This document shows, piece by piece, positions 8,383-16,097 of a stretch of 35,653 nucleotides of DNA (positions within the stretch are counted from its first letter, which is position 1; the number at the start of each line of letters is the position of its first letter). Both the position numbers and the translations under genes were made by a program. The stretch comes from Dehalococcoidia bacterium UBA1141 (GTDB taxonomy: Bacteria > Chloroflexota > Dehalococcoidia > Lucifugimonadales > UBA3495). The notes beneath the pieces were generated by a model, which was not told where the DNA came from, ran no database searches, and saw only the letters and a list, made by a program, of their open reading frames with translations. The stretch lies in contig DCAE01000019.1 of assembly GCA_002311385.1 (NCBI GenBank), positions 1-35,653 of the forward strand. Direction: 5' to 3'.

Positions 8383-8916
8383 CTAGCTGATTACTTCGAA
8401 TTCGGTTATGACTTCGTTGGAATGACGCACTGTCTGGGTCACGGGAGAGCCTTCAACCGCAAGTCTGAAAATATCCCGCAGGGTGTCCTCGTCAGAGTCG
8501 GCCCTGACGAAGGCCTTGGCGCTAATCTTGCCGTATCCGGGGTTTCCAACGTCTTCGACCCCAGCCCATTTGCGTATGTTGTCGAAATACCCTTCCACTA
8601 CCACTTCCAGGTCGTGGACCTTGACTCCCCGCTTGGTGGCATTGACGATGAATCCCACGGTGATGCAACTCCCCATGGCGGAAAGCAGTTGTTCGTGGGC
8701 GCTGGCGGCCACATCGGTGGCGGTCAAGTCACCGGGCTCATCCATCTCCGTTACATGATTCCTCATGTAGGCCTTGGCCCGCATTCCGTCTTGCCATACC
8801 ACCCTCGACTTCCAAGGGCCGGTGACCGCCTTAAATACCTCAGGGTCCTTGAACGATTCCAGGACCTCAATCAGTTTCTGTCTGGGCAGTCCATTGAGAT
8901 TGTCATCTTGCGCCAT
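8383..8916 (-). CDS. OsmC-family protein with one conserved Cys replaced
   Basis: A 177-aa OsmC/Ohr-fold protein. The first redox cysteine is present (C84 in SAMGSCITVGF). The second, normally in a CPV context, is Ser157 here (EGSPVTQTV). Classic OsmC/Ohr proteins reduce organic hydroperoxides using both cysteines, so this member may have a different thiol chemistry or only a binding role. The start ATG follows AGGAAGG. It lies in the minus-strand run between the rhodanese and MetE-like genes. Confidence 0.87.
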   Translation of the reverse strand: MAQDDNLNGLPRQKLIEVLESFKDPEVFKAVTGPWKSRVVWQDGMRAKAYMRNHVTEMDEPGDLTATDVAASAHEQLLSAMGSCITVGFIVNATKRGVKVHDLEVVVEGYFDNIRKWAGVEDVGNPGYGKISAKAFVRADSDEDTLRDIFRLAVEGSPVTQTVRHSNEVITEFEVIS

Positions 8917-9009
8917 GATTGTCCTTCCTCCCTATCTAATCATCGTTTAGCTTGGTAGTTGTTTTGCGATCAATTTAGCGGTTGAACCGATGTCCGAGTC
9001 GCTGGCGAT

Positions 9010-10173
9010 TTAGCCGAATTCGGCTCTCAACTTTACCGCCGCTTGAGACATCACCTGAAGCTTTCGCTCGGCAATCTCAGGTGTGTTTACGTTGCGCTCG
9101 GCGAAGGTGCCGAATCCGCAGTCCGGATTCAAGAATATCTTGTCGGGGTCGAAGTACTGGAGCATCTCTTTTACTCTGGTGACAATCTCATCCGGAGTTT
9201 CAATCTCGTCGGTACGGGGATTGACTACGCCCAAGCCAATCTCTTTCTCGTTGGCGTACTCCTTGAAAACCTCCATCTCACCAGCCCTCGGTGTGGCGCA
9301 CTCCAAGACCAATTGGTCAATATTCATCTGCATCAGGTGAGGGAGCATGGGTCCGTAGTTGCCCACCAGTAAGACTTCTTCTTTGCGGCTCCAGTTGCCC
9401 CTGCAAACGTGGACGCCGGTCCTAATTCCGGTGATTCCGTCCATCACCTCGTTCATCAACCGGACGGCAAACTCCAGTTCTTCCGTTGGGTCTCTCCTTT
9501 GAGGAAGGGCTGCGCACATGAATGTTTCCGTTGATTCCTCTCCATAGACGGTCTGGCTTAAGATCGGTTCATCGAATTGAACAAAGTCGCATCCTATCTC
9601 TTTCAGGTCCAAGACTTCTTGTCTCAGAATGGCCACCACGTCTTTCGCCAGTTCTTCCGGAGAATCGTAGACCTTGTCCGACAAGCCCTCAAACCAACTG
9701 GAGCGGGTCAACATATAGGGGCCTGGTATGGGAATCTTGATTTGCCGGTCGGTGTGTTTCTTCATGAAGGACATCTCGTCTAAAGAGAGCCCGTTCTTCT
9801 TAGCCACTTTACCCACAACGATGGGGCTCTTGATGGCGAAGGCCGGAACGTCCAATGCCCTGAGCACTTCTTCCATTCGGGCCCGGTCCTTGGCGTAATC
9901 GAGCAAGTCGGAGACTTTCATCAACTGCATCCCTGTCAGCTTGTCCACCGCATATGAGTAGAAATTGTCCCGGCGTTGCTCACCGTCGGTGACGATGTCC
10001 ATCCCGGCTTCTTCTTGGGAACGCAGGCAGGAGATAACCTCCTGGTCCGCCACACTATCGAAATCGGCTTCGGACATTTCCCCATTTTGCTTCGCACGCA
10101 AGGCTCGAATCAGGGATGTAGACCTGGGCCAGCTTCCCACTGTGGTCACTGGGAACAAAGGTATTTGCGCCAT
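9010..10173 (-). CDS. MetE-like cobalamin-independent methyltransferase (COG0620)
   Basis: A 387-aa protein matching the C-terminal catalytic half of MetE. The zinc site is recognisable as H255 and C257 (GVHVCRGNW) and C352 (NPDCGFGTF), with the expected FDEPIL acid motif in the middle. It lacks the N-terminal MetE half, as do archaeal-type and many catabolic paralogues; so it may transfer a methyl group from a donor other than methyl-tetrahydrofolate-polyglutamate, or to another thiol. AAGGAGAT precedes the ATG, and a small perfect hairpin lies just upstream of that site. Confidence 0.85.
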   Translation of the reverse strand: MAQIPLFPVTTVGSWPRSTSLIRALRAKQNGEMSEADFDSVADQEVISCLRSQEEAGMDIVTDGEQRRDNFYSYAVDKLTGMQLMKVSDLLDYAKDRARMEEVLRALDVPAFAIKSPIVVGKVAKKNGLSLDEMSFMKKHTDRQIKIPIPGPYMLTRSSWFEGLSDKVYDSPEELAKDVVAILRQEVLDLKEIGCDFVQFDEPILSQTVYGEESTETFMCAALPQRRDPTEELEFAVRLMNEVMDGITGIRTGVHVCRGNWSRKEEVLLVGNYGPMLPHLMQMNIDQLVLECATPRAGEMEVFKEYANEKEIGLGVVNPRTDEIETPDEIVTRVKEMLQYFDPDKIFLNPDCGFGTFAERNVNTPEIAERKLQVMSQAAVKLRAEFG

Positions 10174-10189
10174 CAGGCTATCTCCTTAA

Positions 10190-10209
10190 TTTCCGGGTTT
10201 GCCCGGAAA
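10190..10209 (-). promoter_or_regulatory. Leader hairpin upstream of MetE-like gene
   Basis: Perfect 8-bp stem TTTCCGGG / CCCGGAAA with a 4-base loop, ending a few bases before the AAGGAG ribosome binding site on the minus strand. No T-run follows, so it is more likely a leader structure or operator than a terminator. No SAM or homocysteine riboswitch was recognised. Confidence 0.35.
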
Positions 10210-10292
10210 ATCTATCCAAATAGTGACACTCTAGATGGGATACCAATTCAGGAATGACTCGGTTTTCCGCTAGAAATCATGGTAAAAACGAA

Positions 10293-11282
10293 TTATGCGG
10301 CCACCCACAGCACTGAAGAAATCTCGCTGAACTCCCGCTTTAACTTGGACCAAGAATCGCCTCCATCGTCGCTGCGGTACAAGTAACCGTAACGGCTGCC
10401 TGCAAGCACAATCTTAGGGTCGGCGGGTTGGGCATTTACCACCCACATGGCCGTATTTGGTTCAACCGGTAGCGGCAGCCTTTCCCAATTTTGGCCCGTG
10501 TCCTTGGATCGCATTATGCAACCGGTGCTGCCGGGAGTGGTGTCGCCCAAGGTGAGAAAGATAACGTTGGGACTACCCGGCTGAACTTTGATTCCCCTGG
10601 GGTATCCCAGGTCGAAGCCTTCCCGCACGCCGATTGATTTCCAGGTTGTGCCATTGTCTGTGCTGGTGTAGACGTCGTTGTTCACCACCACCACCACGGT
10701 CTTAGGCGGACCGGCCGACACCGCAACGTTATGTATATCCATATTTGGGATATCCGAGTAGTCAATGGTGGTCCAAGTATCTCCACCATCAGCGGTGTGA
10801 CGAAGGCCATCCACTTCTATGCCAACCCAGATGCTCTTCGCATCGGTGGGGTCAATGGCTATGCCGGTTACCCGTGGGGTGCCCACCGCCGGGCATTCGG
10901 CAGCGGCCTCCATGGATGTCTTTTCCCAAGTACTTCCACCATCCCTAGAGCGGAAACACACGGTGGGAGTGGGAGTGCCGGTCCCAGCGTACATCAGATC
11001 TGGGTCTTGGCCGTCGATGGCCAACGACCAGACAGTGTAATCATTAAGGCGGTTCTCCGAAAGGGACCAAGTTGCTCCAGCATCATCGCTGGTATAGATA
11101 CCTTTGTCACTGCCAGCGTAAATGAAATTGGGTTTGTCTGGATGGACTGCCAGACAGCGAATCACCGCATCGGAGTGGAGCCCTTGACCTATGCCAACTC
11201 TATTCCAATTGTCCCCGGCATCAGCGCTTCGCAAGACTCCTTGGCCGGACGTGCCCACTAGAATGGTCATCTTTTCCGTCAT
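10293..11282 (-). CDS. Asp-box (BNR/YCF48-like) beta-propeller protein
   Basis: A 329-aa protein built from seven Asp-box repeats of form S/T-x-D-x-G-x-x-W: SADAGDNW, TSDDAGATW, SRDGGSTW, TADGGDTW, STDNGTTW, SKDTGQNW and SDDGGDSW. Seven repeats fit a seven-bladed propeller such as those in sialidases and the photosystem II factor YCF48. No sialidase catalytic residues, signal peptide or membrane segment are evident, so it is probably a cytoplasmic binding protein rather than an enzyme. The start ATG follows GGGAGGG. It lies 153 bp downstream of the kinase of the vWA-PP2C-kinase operon on the same strand and may be co-regulated with it. Confidence 0.85.
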   Translation of the reverse strand: MTEKMTILVGTSGQGVLRSADAGDNWNRVGIGQGLHSDAVIRCLAVHPDKPNFIYAGSDKGIYTSDDAGATWSLSENRLNDYTVWSLAIDGQDPDLMYAGTGTPTPTVCFRSRDGGSTWEKTSMEAAAECPAVGTPRVTGIAIDPTDAKSIWVGIEVDGLRHTADGGDTWTTIDYSDIPNMDIHNVAVSAGPPKTVVVVVNNDVYTSTDNGTTWKSIGVREGFDLGYPRGIKVQPGSPNVIFLTLGDTTPGSTGCIMRSKDTGQNWERLPLPVEPNTAMWVVNAQPADPKIVLAGSRYGYLYRSDDGGDSWSKLKREFSEISSVLWVAA

Positions 11283-11435
11283 AGCTCGGCCCTCCCATTA
11301 ACTCAGTTATTTTTGACTAATCCGCCTGGCCGGTGTCGCTCTTGTTAGGCGTCATTCCTGCTATCAGGACTCGCATAAAAGACGGTACTCAGTGTATCTT
11401 GGCGGCGAGAACCCTTCAAGCCCCACGCTCGAATA

Positions 11436-12896
11436 CTAGCCAAATGTTCTGAGCCAGTAGTAAGCGCCGATCAGCCCAAGGCCGCCCACGGAGCCCAAGC
11501 CCGCCACCACCATCAAGATTCCTCCTCCGCCATAGGCCTGTGCGCGGCGCCAACTCATCATCCCCAAGCCGATGGGCACCATGGCCCCGGTCAACCCGTA
11601 AATCGTCATGGCTGCTCCGGCATAGGCCGGCAGAGCTACTGGGAATTGCCAGGCTACCAGACCCCAAAAAACTGGCAGGAAAACCCACAAGGTCAACACC
11701 AATACCACCCACGCCCGGGTATTGAAGGACGGGGTTAGAGGCAGTGGACGCGGGAAACTTCTTTCACGGCGGTAATGCCACCTAGGTGACCATTCGGCAG
11801 GCAGGGTCTGGGGTACGGGAATGGGCTTCAAGTGCTCGGCATGGTTCACGGCATAGCGGGAGGGGAAAGGGTCCCGGCCTCCCAGTTGTTCGGTCCGCTC
11901 ACACCAAGGGCAGGCTTCGAGATGGCCGCTATAGCCGTGTTGAGAATTAGCCGAACACGATACCAAAGTCTCCTCGGCTTCCAACAAAGCTGCTTGCCAA
12001 GCCTCTGGCGATGGGCGCATCTGGGGGGCGGCATCACCATCTTCGAAACAGGTTATGACCAGTTGCCGAAGCGTTGGAGTCAGAATATCCAGAGGCGGGG
12101 CCACCGGAGCCGGGTTGTAGTCCACAATTTTCTTGGTGCTGTAGGGAAACTGTCCTTTCTCGATGCGCGCGGCCAGCAGTTCCGGTTGTCCGTTGCCTAT
12201 GTAGGTCCCGGAAAATGGATGGTTGCCGCCCATCAGTAGCAGGTAAATCAAAACGGCCAACCCGAACAGATCGTGCTCGGGCCCCCGGTTCTTTTCTCGG
12301 CCAGTATTGTTTTGGAGCTCAGGAGGGGTGAACTCAGGCGTGTATACGGTGCAACGGTAGACCATTTTCTGATCGGGATCGGGTACTTGGAATGAGTCGG
12401 TGTCGATGAGCGTCACCAGAGCATCCCCTGATACCAAAACGTTGGTGTAGTTAAGGTCACCCACCACATAGCCGCCAGCGTGCACGGCACTGACTGTGGC
12501 TGCCAGGTTATAACCGGTCCGCAGCAAACGTTGATAGTTGAACCAAGGGCGTTGGAGCAACCGGGCATGGGGGGAGTAAAGGTCGATTATCGGCGACATT
12601 CTATCCACCCTGGGCATGAGGAAACCGGCAACTTTGGGGCGCCGGCCCGGCGTGCGCAACAACTCCATGGGCCAGGCGATTGAGCAATGGCCCGAAGCGG
12701 CCATGGGGTCCACTGGAGGGTGGGTGCTCATGGCCAGCAGTTTATGGGCGCGGGTGTCGGTGGGTTTGCGGTAAATCTTGGCCGCCAAACTTGGGTCCTC
12801 GGCCACCCGATATACAATCGCTTCACCGCCCGCTCCCAGGATCTGGGCCGGGTCCAAAGTGATTTGCTGACCGTCGGAATCGCGATGTAGCAGCAT
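11436..12896 (-). CDS. YegI/TerY-P-type protein kinase with C-terminal membrane segments
   Basis: A 486-aa eukaryotic-like kinase. The glycine loop is GAGGEAIVY (21-29), the ATP lysine K40, the catalytic loop GDLNYTN with D147 and N152, and the metal-binding DTD (D165, D167 region) replaces DFG, as in YegI-like kinases. A zinc-knuckle-like HLEACPWC follows the kinase domain (about 330-340). The last 90 residues contain three hydrophobic helices (around 394-420, 425-452 and 460-480), so it is anchored in the membrane with the kinase inside. Its gene is third in an operon with the vWA and PP2C genes (11-bp gap), the arrangement of the TerY-P triad in which phosphatase and kinase act on the vWA protein or its partners. 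Confidence 0.85.
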   Translation of the reverse strand: MLLHRDSDGQQITLDPAQILGAGGEAIVYRVAEDPSLAAKIYRKPTDTRAHKLLAMSTHPPVDPMAASGHCSIAWPMELLRTPGRRPKVAGFLMPRVDRMSPIIDLYSPHARLLQRPWFNYQRLLRTGYNLAATVSAVHAGGYVVGDLNYTNVLVSGDALVTLIDTDSFQVPDPDQKMVYRCTVYTPEFTPPELQNNTGREKNRGPEHDLFGLAVLIYLLLMGGNHPFSGTYIGNGQPELLAARIEKGQFPYSTKKIVDYNPAPVAPPLDILTPTLRQLVITCFEDGDAAPQMRPSPEAWQAALLEAEETLVSCSANSQHGYSGHLEACPWCERTEQLGGRDPFPSRYAVNHAEHLKPIPVPQTLPAEWSPRWHYRRERSFPRPLPLTPSFNTRAWVVLVLTLWVFLPVFWGLVAWQFPVALPAYAGAAMTIYGLTGAMVPIGLGMMSWRRAQAYGGGGILMVVAGLGSVGGLGLIGAYYWLRTFG

Positions 12897-12907
12897 AAAT
12901 CCCGCCG

Positions 12908-13855
12908 CTAATCCCGGACCGTTGGTTCTGGCCCCGTTTCATGCTCTGGTTCGGCAAATGAGAAGAGTAATAACGTCAGATCGTCTGCGGTATTACCCTG
13001 AACGCTGGGAGAAAGCAGGAAAGTGCGCAGTTCCTCTTGTGCCGGGTTCAGGCCCGATTCAACGGGATTCTCCGTGTCGGCCTCTCCGCAGTTGGCACCT
13101 GCTTCTATCTCAGAAACGAAGGTGAACAAAGGGTGGAAAAATGGGGCGTGGGGAAGACCTTCAGGCATCTTCAAACACAGCATCTGAATCCCGTCGGAGA
13201 AGATTGCGCCTTGTACCGGGGTGCCTCGCCACACGCTGGTCTGGAGCGTTTCCATTGCCTCGGGGGAAACTAGGAACGTGGTCTCGTTAAGATATTCACC
13301 GTTTTGAGGATGGGTAACCCCGAAAACGTCACCTTGATTGTCGCCTACCACCGCCGCGCCATCGCCCACTTGGGCCACTGCTATAAAGTCACCGGTGGCA
13401 ATCATCAGAATCAGAGTGGTCGCCAGTTCCCGCGGTTCCACTTCCCGGCTCTCCGCCTCCGCCTCTACTGCGTCCTTGGCAGATTCCATCGCCGTTACCA
13501 GGTATTGACCGATGACATCGTCGTCTAAAGCCGAGTTAATCTGCTGGTCAATACGGGATTCGACCAGAGCCATTACAGCAGTGCCCGCCGCCAGTTGTGC
13601 ACCCACTTCTCCCAGAGACGCAGAACCGGCACCGTCGGCCACGGCGGCTATTAACGGACCGCTGGGCAATATACGCCAGAAATGAGCATCCTGGCAGGGT
13701 TGGTCCCGTTCTTCGTGGGAGGAACCCCGCACCGATACTCCAACCACCCGCCAATTCCCTCTCCGGATTTGGCCTGGAGTTTGCGGGTCAGTTTGAGCGA
13801 TTGGCTGGACACGAGCTTCCTGGGTTTGCCGGGTAGATTCCTGGCCAGCGCTCAC
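12908..13855 (-). CDS. PP2C-family serine/threonine phosphatase (YegK-like)
   Basis: A 315-aa PPM phosphatase. Metal-binding motifs are visible: QDAHFW near residue 55 (first Asp), AAVADGAGSA near residue 72, VAQVGDGAAVV near residue 160, and the C-terminal TADDLTLLL. The start is GTG, overlapping the stop of the vWA gene (GTGA), which shows translational coupling. It would reverse phosphorylation by the kinase encoded next. The region between about residues 215 and 290 is acidic and variable. Confidence 0.87.
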   Translation of the reverse strand: MSAGQESTRQTQEARVQPIAQTDPQTPGQIRRGNWRVVGVSVRGSSHEERDQPCQDAHFWRILPSGPLIAAVADGAGSASLGEVGAQLAAGTAVMALVESRIDQQINSALDDDVIGQYLVTAMESAKDAVEAEAESREVEPRELATTLILMIATGDFIAVAQVGDGAAVVGDNQGDVFGVTHPQNGEYLNETTFLVSPEAMETLQTSVWRGTPVQGAIFSDGIQMLCLKMPEGLPHAPFFHPLFTFVSEIEAGANCGEADTENPVESGLNPAQEELRTFLLSPSVQGNTADDLTLLLFSFAEPEHETGPEPTVRD

Positions 13856-14616
13856 TCAATCACCGCCCAGCCGGGTGGTTCCAAAGGCACCTCATCGCCC
13901 TCTTTGGATTGAGCAACGGCGTGCATGCTTCTGGAAAGCCAAACAAACAACTCGTTAAAGCTCAGGCCCTTGAGTCTTAGGGGCACCCGCACCACCATCT
14001 CCCTCAAGTAAGGAATGTCGGCCCCTTCCACGCCAACGACAAAGAAAGCGACTCGTCGGTTTACTTCATCGTCCCGGATGCGCAAGGAAGCTTCGGTCAC
14101 AAAATCGTACATCTCTCCCTGTGGCCGACCATCGGTAATCATGAAGATCCACGGCCGGTAGTAGGACACGCCCGATTCGTTGTACTTAATCTTGCGTTGT
14201 TGAACCATGTCCAACGCGGTATGCACGGCAGCCCCCATATGAGTCAGCCCTTGAGCCGCCAGCGTGGGTGGCTCAAACCGGTCTGCCGTGACAAAATCCT
14301 GCACCACGGTAACCTCGCTGTTAAAGGAAACAACTGCTATTTCCACTCGTTTGGGTGCCACTGGGTCCTTCATTAAATCTTGCTGGAAAGTGCGTAAGCC
14401 TTCGTTCAGAGCGGCGATTGGCTCACCTTGCATGGAAGCGGATGTATCCAGTAGTAGTACACAAGGGCAACGGGGCTCCGGGTTTTCAGCGAATTCCACG
14501 GCCTGTTCTAAGCTGGGGCGTTTGGCTTTGCCCTCTTCCGCTGCCTCCGGCTCGAACCCTTGGGCAACAGATTTCTGTATGTTGTCCCACAGCAGGTTCT
14601 TGTCGTCTCTAAGCAT
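13852..14616 (-). CDS. vWA-domain protein (YegL/TerY-like)
   Basis: A 254-aa cytoplasmic von Willebrand factor A domain protein. The MIDAS metal site is intact: DTSAS at D57-S61, a Thr in LTHMG and an Asp in MITDGRPQ. It is the first gene of the vWA-PP2C-kinase operon and starts at an ATG 3-4 bp after AAGGAAGG. In TerY-P systems the vWA protein is thought to be the scaffold or target of the kinase/phosphatase pair. No TerD, TerC or other tellurium genes are in the window. The final residues overlap the PP2C start. Confidence 0.88.
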   Translation of the reverse strand: MLRDDKNLLWDNIQKSVAQGFEPEAAEEGKAKRPSLEQAVEFAENPEPRCPCVLLLDTSASMQGEPIAALNEGLRTFQQDLMKDPVAPKRVEIAVVSFNSEVTVVQDFVTADRFEPPTLAAQGLTHMGAAVHTALDMVQQRKIKYNESGVSYYRPWIFMITDGRPQGEMYDFVTEASLRIRDDEVNRRVAFFVVGVEGADIPYLREMVVRVPLRLKGLSFNELFVWLSRSMHAVAQSKEGDEVPLEPPGWAVIE

Positions 14617-14632
14617 GGGCCTTCCTTAGTTG

Positions 14633-14680
14633 GTGCCTTTCTGTGTAAGTGCTTTTCTGTGCAAGTGCCTTCCCGGGTTT
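14633..14680 (-). repeat. 16-bp leader tandem repeat
   Basis: GTGCCTTTCTGTGTAA and GTGCTTTTCTGTGCAA are adjacent (14633-14664); a third, decayed copy begins GTGCCTTCC. The repeat lies between the promoter and start of the vWA operon. Confidence 0.75.
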
Positions 14681-14694
14681 GACACTTTTGTGTC
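14681..14694. promoter_or_regulatory. Inverted repeat GACAC-TTTT-GTGTC
   Basis: Perfect 5-bp arms around TTTT, located about 17-30 bp downstream of the predicted -10 box of the vWA-PP2C-kinase operon. Could be an operator or a small 5' hairpin. Confidence 0.35.
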
Positions 14695-14710
14695 CAGGAG
14701 TGGTGGCGTT

Positions 14711-14719
14711 ATTATAGCA
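14711..14719 (-). promoter_or_regulatory. Extended -10 promoter for the vWA-PP2C-kinase operon
   Basis: On the minus strand the sequence reads TGCTATAAT, a consensus extended -10 box, about 95 bp before the vWA start codon. No good -35 box is seen at 16-18 bp, which is acceptable with an extended -10. Confidence 0.5.
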
Positions 14720-14850
14720 AGGGTTGGGTCGCTGCACTCTTTTGCTCCAGCCTCCCGGTACCGATATGCCCAAACGTTGGTTTCCATGCATTCCCATATA
14801 TAGGATTTCGATTAAGAAAGATTAACCGTAAAGCGGCACTTCTGCGCTCC

Positions 14851-14879
14851 TTGACACTTATAACCCACTCTGTAAAAAT
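14851..14879 (+). promoter_or_regulatory. Sigma-70-like promoter of the aromatic island
   Basis: TTGACA (14851-14856), a 16-bp spacer and TAAAAA with TG just before it. It faces the LigB-type gene, whose start is about 100 bp downstream. The rest of the 362-bp divergent region has no credible gene. Confidence 0.45.
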
Positions 14880-14932
14880 CTGGTTAGATTTTGGAATTTT
14901 ACCGAAGAACGGGTGTGGGCGAGCCCTGTGCC

Positions 14933-14962
14933 CAGTTTTAGCATCACCGGTTTTAGCTTCAG
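14933..14962 (+). repeat. 15-bp leader tandem repeat, two copies
   Basis: CAGTTTTAGCATCAC and CGGTTTTAGCTTCAG are adjacent (12 of 15 bases equal), ending just before the AAAAGGAG ribosome binding site of the LigB-type gene. Confidence 0.7.
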
Positions 14963-14978
14963 TAAAAGGAGTAGCTCC

Positions 14979-16031
14979 ATGGGAGAGATTCTGGGCGTAG
15001 GATTAACCCACTCGCCCTCGCTGATTACTCCCGATGAGGACGGCAATACGTCGTTGGCCCGCACCCTGCGAAACAACGACAGCATACCGGCAGAATTCAA
15101 AGACCCCAAAAGCTGGCCCGAAGCTATGCGCCTAGAATGGAGCGACGACCAGGGATTGGCATCGGCCAAGGCCCAGAGGGAGCGTTTGGTCAATGGTTTC
15201 AGGAGACTCCGAGAGGAGATTGACGCATTCAAGCCCGACTTCCTTCTTATATGGGGTGACGACCAATACGAAAACTTCAAAGAGGACATCATTCCTCCAT
15301 TCTGCGTGATGGCTTATGAGGAGATGGAGTGCCGTCCTTTCACCAATAAAGATGGTAGCGCCAGACGCAATATCTGGAACGAACCGGCGGACAAGGTCTT
15401 CAACTATCGGGGACACCAACAAGCAGCCAGGCAGTTGGTCGCCGACATGATTGACCAAGGCTTTGATTTGTCCTACGCCTACAAACCCCTCCACGAGCAG
15501 GGCGGCTTGGGACATGCCTTCCTCAACACGCTGCTGTACCTGGATTACGACCGCACAGGCATGGACTACCCGGTGGTGCCCTTCGCAGTGAATTGCTACG
15601 GCAGCAAGGTGATTCAAAACCGGGGAGGCTCCACGACCTACGAAAATTTCCCGGACCCGCCGGGACCCACACCAAAACGATGCATGGAGTTGGGAGCAGC
15701 CGTTGTCCGTGCTTTAATGAAGAGCCCTTGGCGCGTCGCCCTAATCGCATCTTCCAGTTGGTCCCACGCTTTCCTGACTGAGAAGCACCACTGGTTGTGG
15801 CCGGACATCGCATCCGACCGGGCTAGGTTTGAAGAGCTCAAGGCCGGGAATTACGCCGCTTGGCGTAACATTTCCACGGCCCAGATTGAAGACGCTGGGC
15901 AACAGGAAATGCTCAATTGGATGTGCCTGGCAGGGGCTATGGAAGAACTAAATCGCAAGCCGGAGATTATCGACTACATAGAGACCTATGTGTCCAATTC
16001 CAGCAAGTGCATCGCGGTGCTAAAACCCTAA
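14979..16031 (+). CDS. Class III extradiol ring-cleavage dioxygenase (LigB/MhpB-like)
   Basis: A 350-aa protein of the LigB superfamily, which opens catecholic rings next to the hydroxyls using Fe(II). The N-terminal GVGLTHSPSL holds the first ligand H11; H263 in SSSWSHAFL matches the conserved active-site His; E310 (QQEMLNW) is a candidate third ligand. The second ligand, usually His in a DH-Y/F context, appears as Gln96 in WGDDQYENF. Start ATG 14979 follows AAGGAG; 22 upstream codons of open frame have no binding site and cover the leader repeat. First gene of the aromatic island, 66 bp before Rieske alpha 1. Substrate unknown. Confidence 0.8.
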   Translation: MGEILGVGLTHSPSLITPDEDGNTSLARTLRNNDSIPAEFKDPKSWPEAMRLEWSDDQGLASAKAQRERLVNGFRRLREEIDAFKPDFLLIWGDDQYENFKEDIIPPFCVMAYEEMECRPFTNKDGSARRNIWNEPADKVFNYRGHQQAARQLVADMIDQGFDLSYAYKPLHEQGGLGHAFLNTLLYLDYDRTGMDYPVVPFAVNCYGSKVIQNRGGSTTYENFPDPPGPTPKRCMELGAAVVRALMKSPWRVALIASSSWSHAFLTEKHHWLWPDIASDRARFEELKAGNYAAWRNISTAQIEDAGQQEMLNWMCLAGAMEELNRKPEIIDYIETYVSNSSKCIAVLKP

Positions 16032-16052
16032 CCTAAAGCTGCAGTCGCCACC

Positions 16053-16073
16053 GGGCCAAAACCCACTTGGCCC
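16053..16073 (+). promoter_or_regulatory. Hairpin between LigB-type gene and Rieske alpha 1
   Basis: GGGCCAA (16053-16059) and TTGGCCC (16067-16073) are perfect arms around a 7-base loop. No T-run follows, so it is more likely an intercistronic processing or stability hairpin than a terminator. Confidence 0.35.
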
Positions 16074-16097
16074 AAGCACAGAATGAGGGTAGCGAAT

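Noticed and set aside
8140..8958. 272-codon plus-strand open frame across the rhodanese and OsmC genes
   Set aside because: Antisense to OsmC, which has clear family motifs and a good ribosome binding site; the plus-strand product resembles no family.
10190..10209. Rho-independent terminator
   Set aside because: Stem is good but no T-run follows on either strand, and it lies directly before a ribosome binding site.
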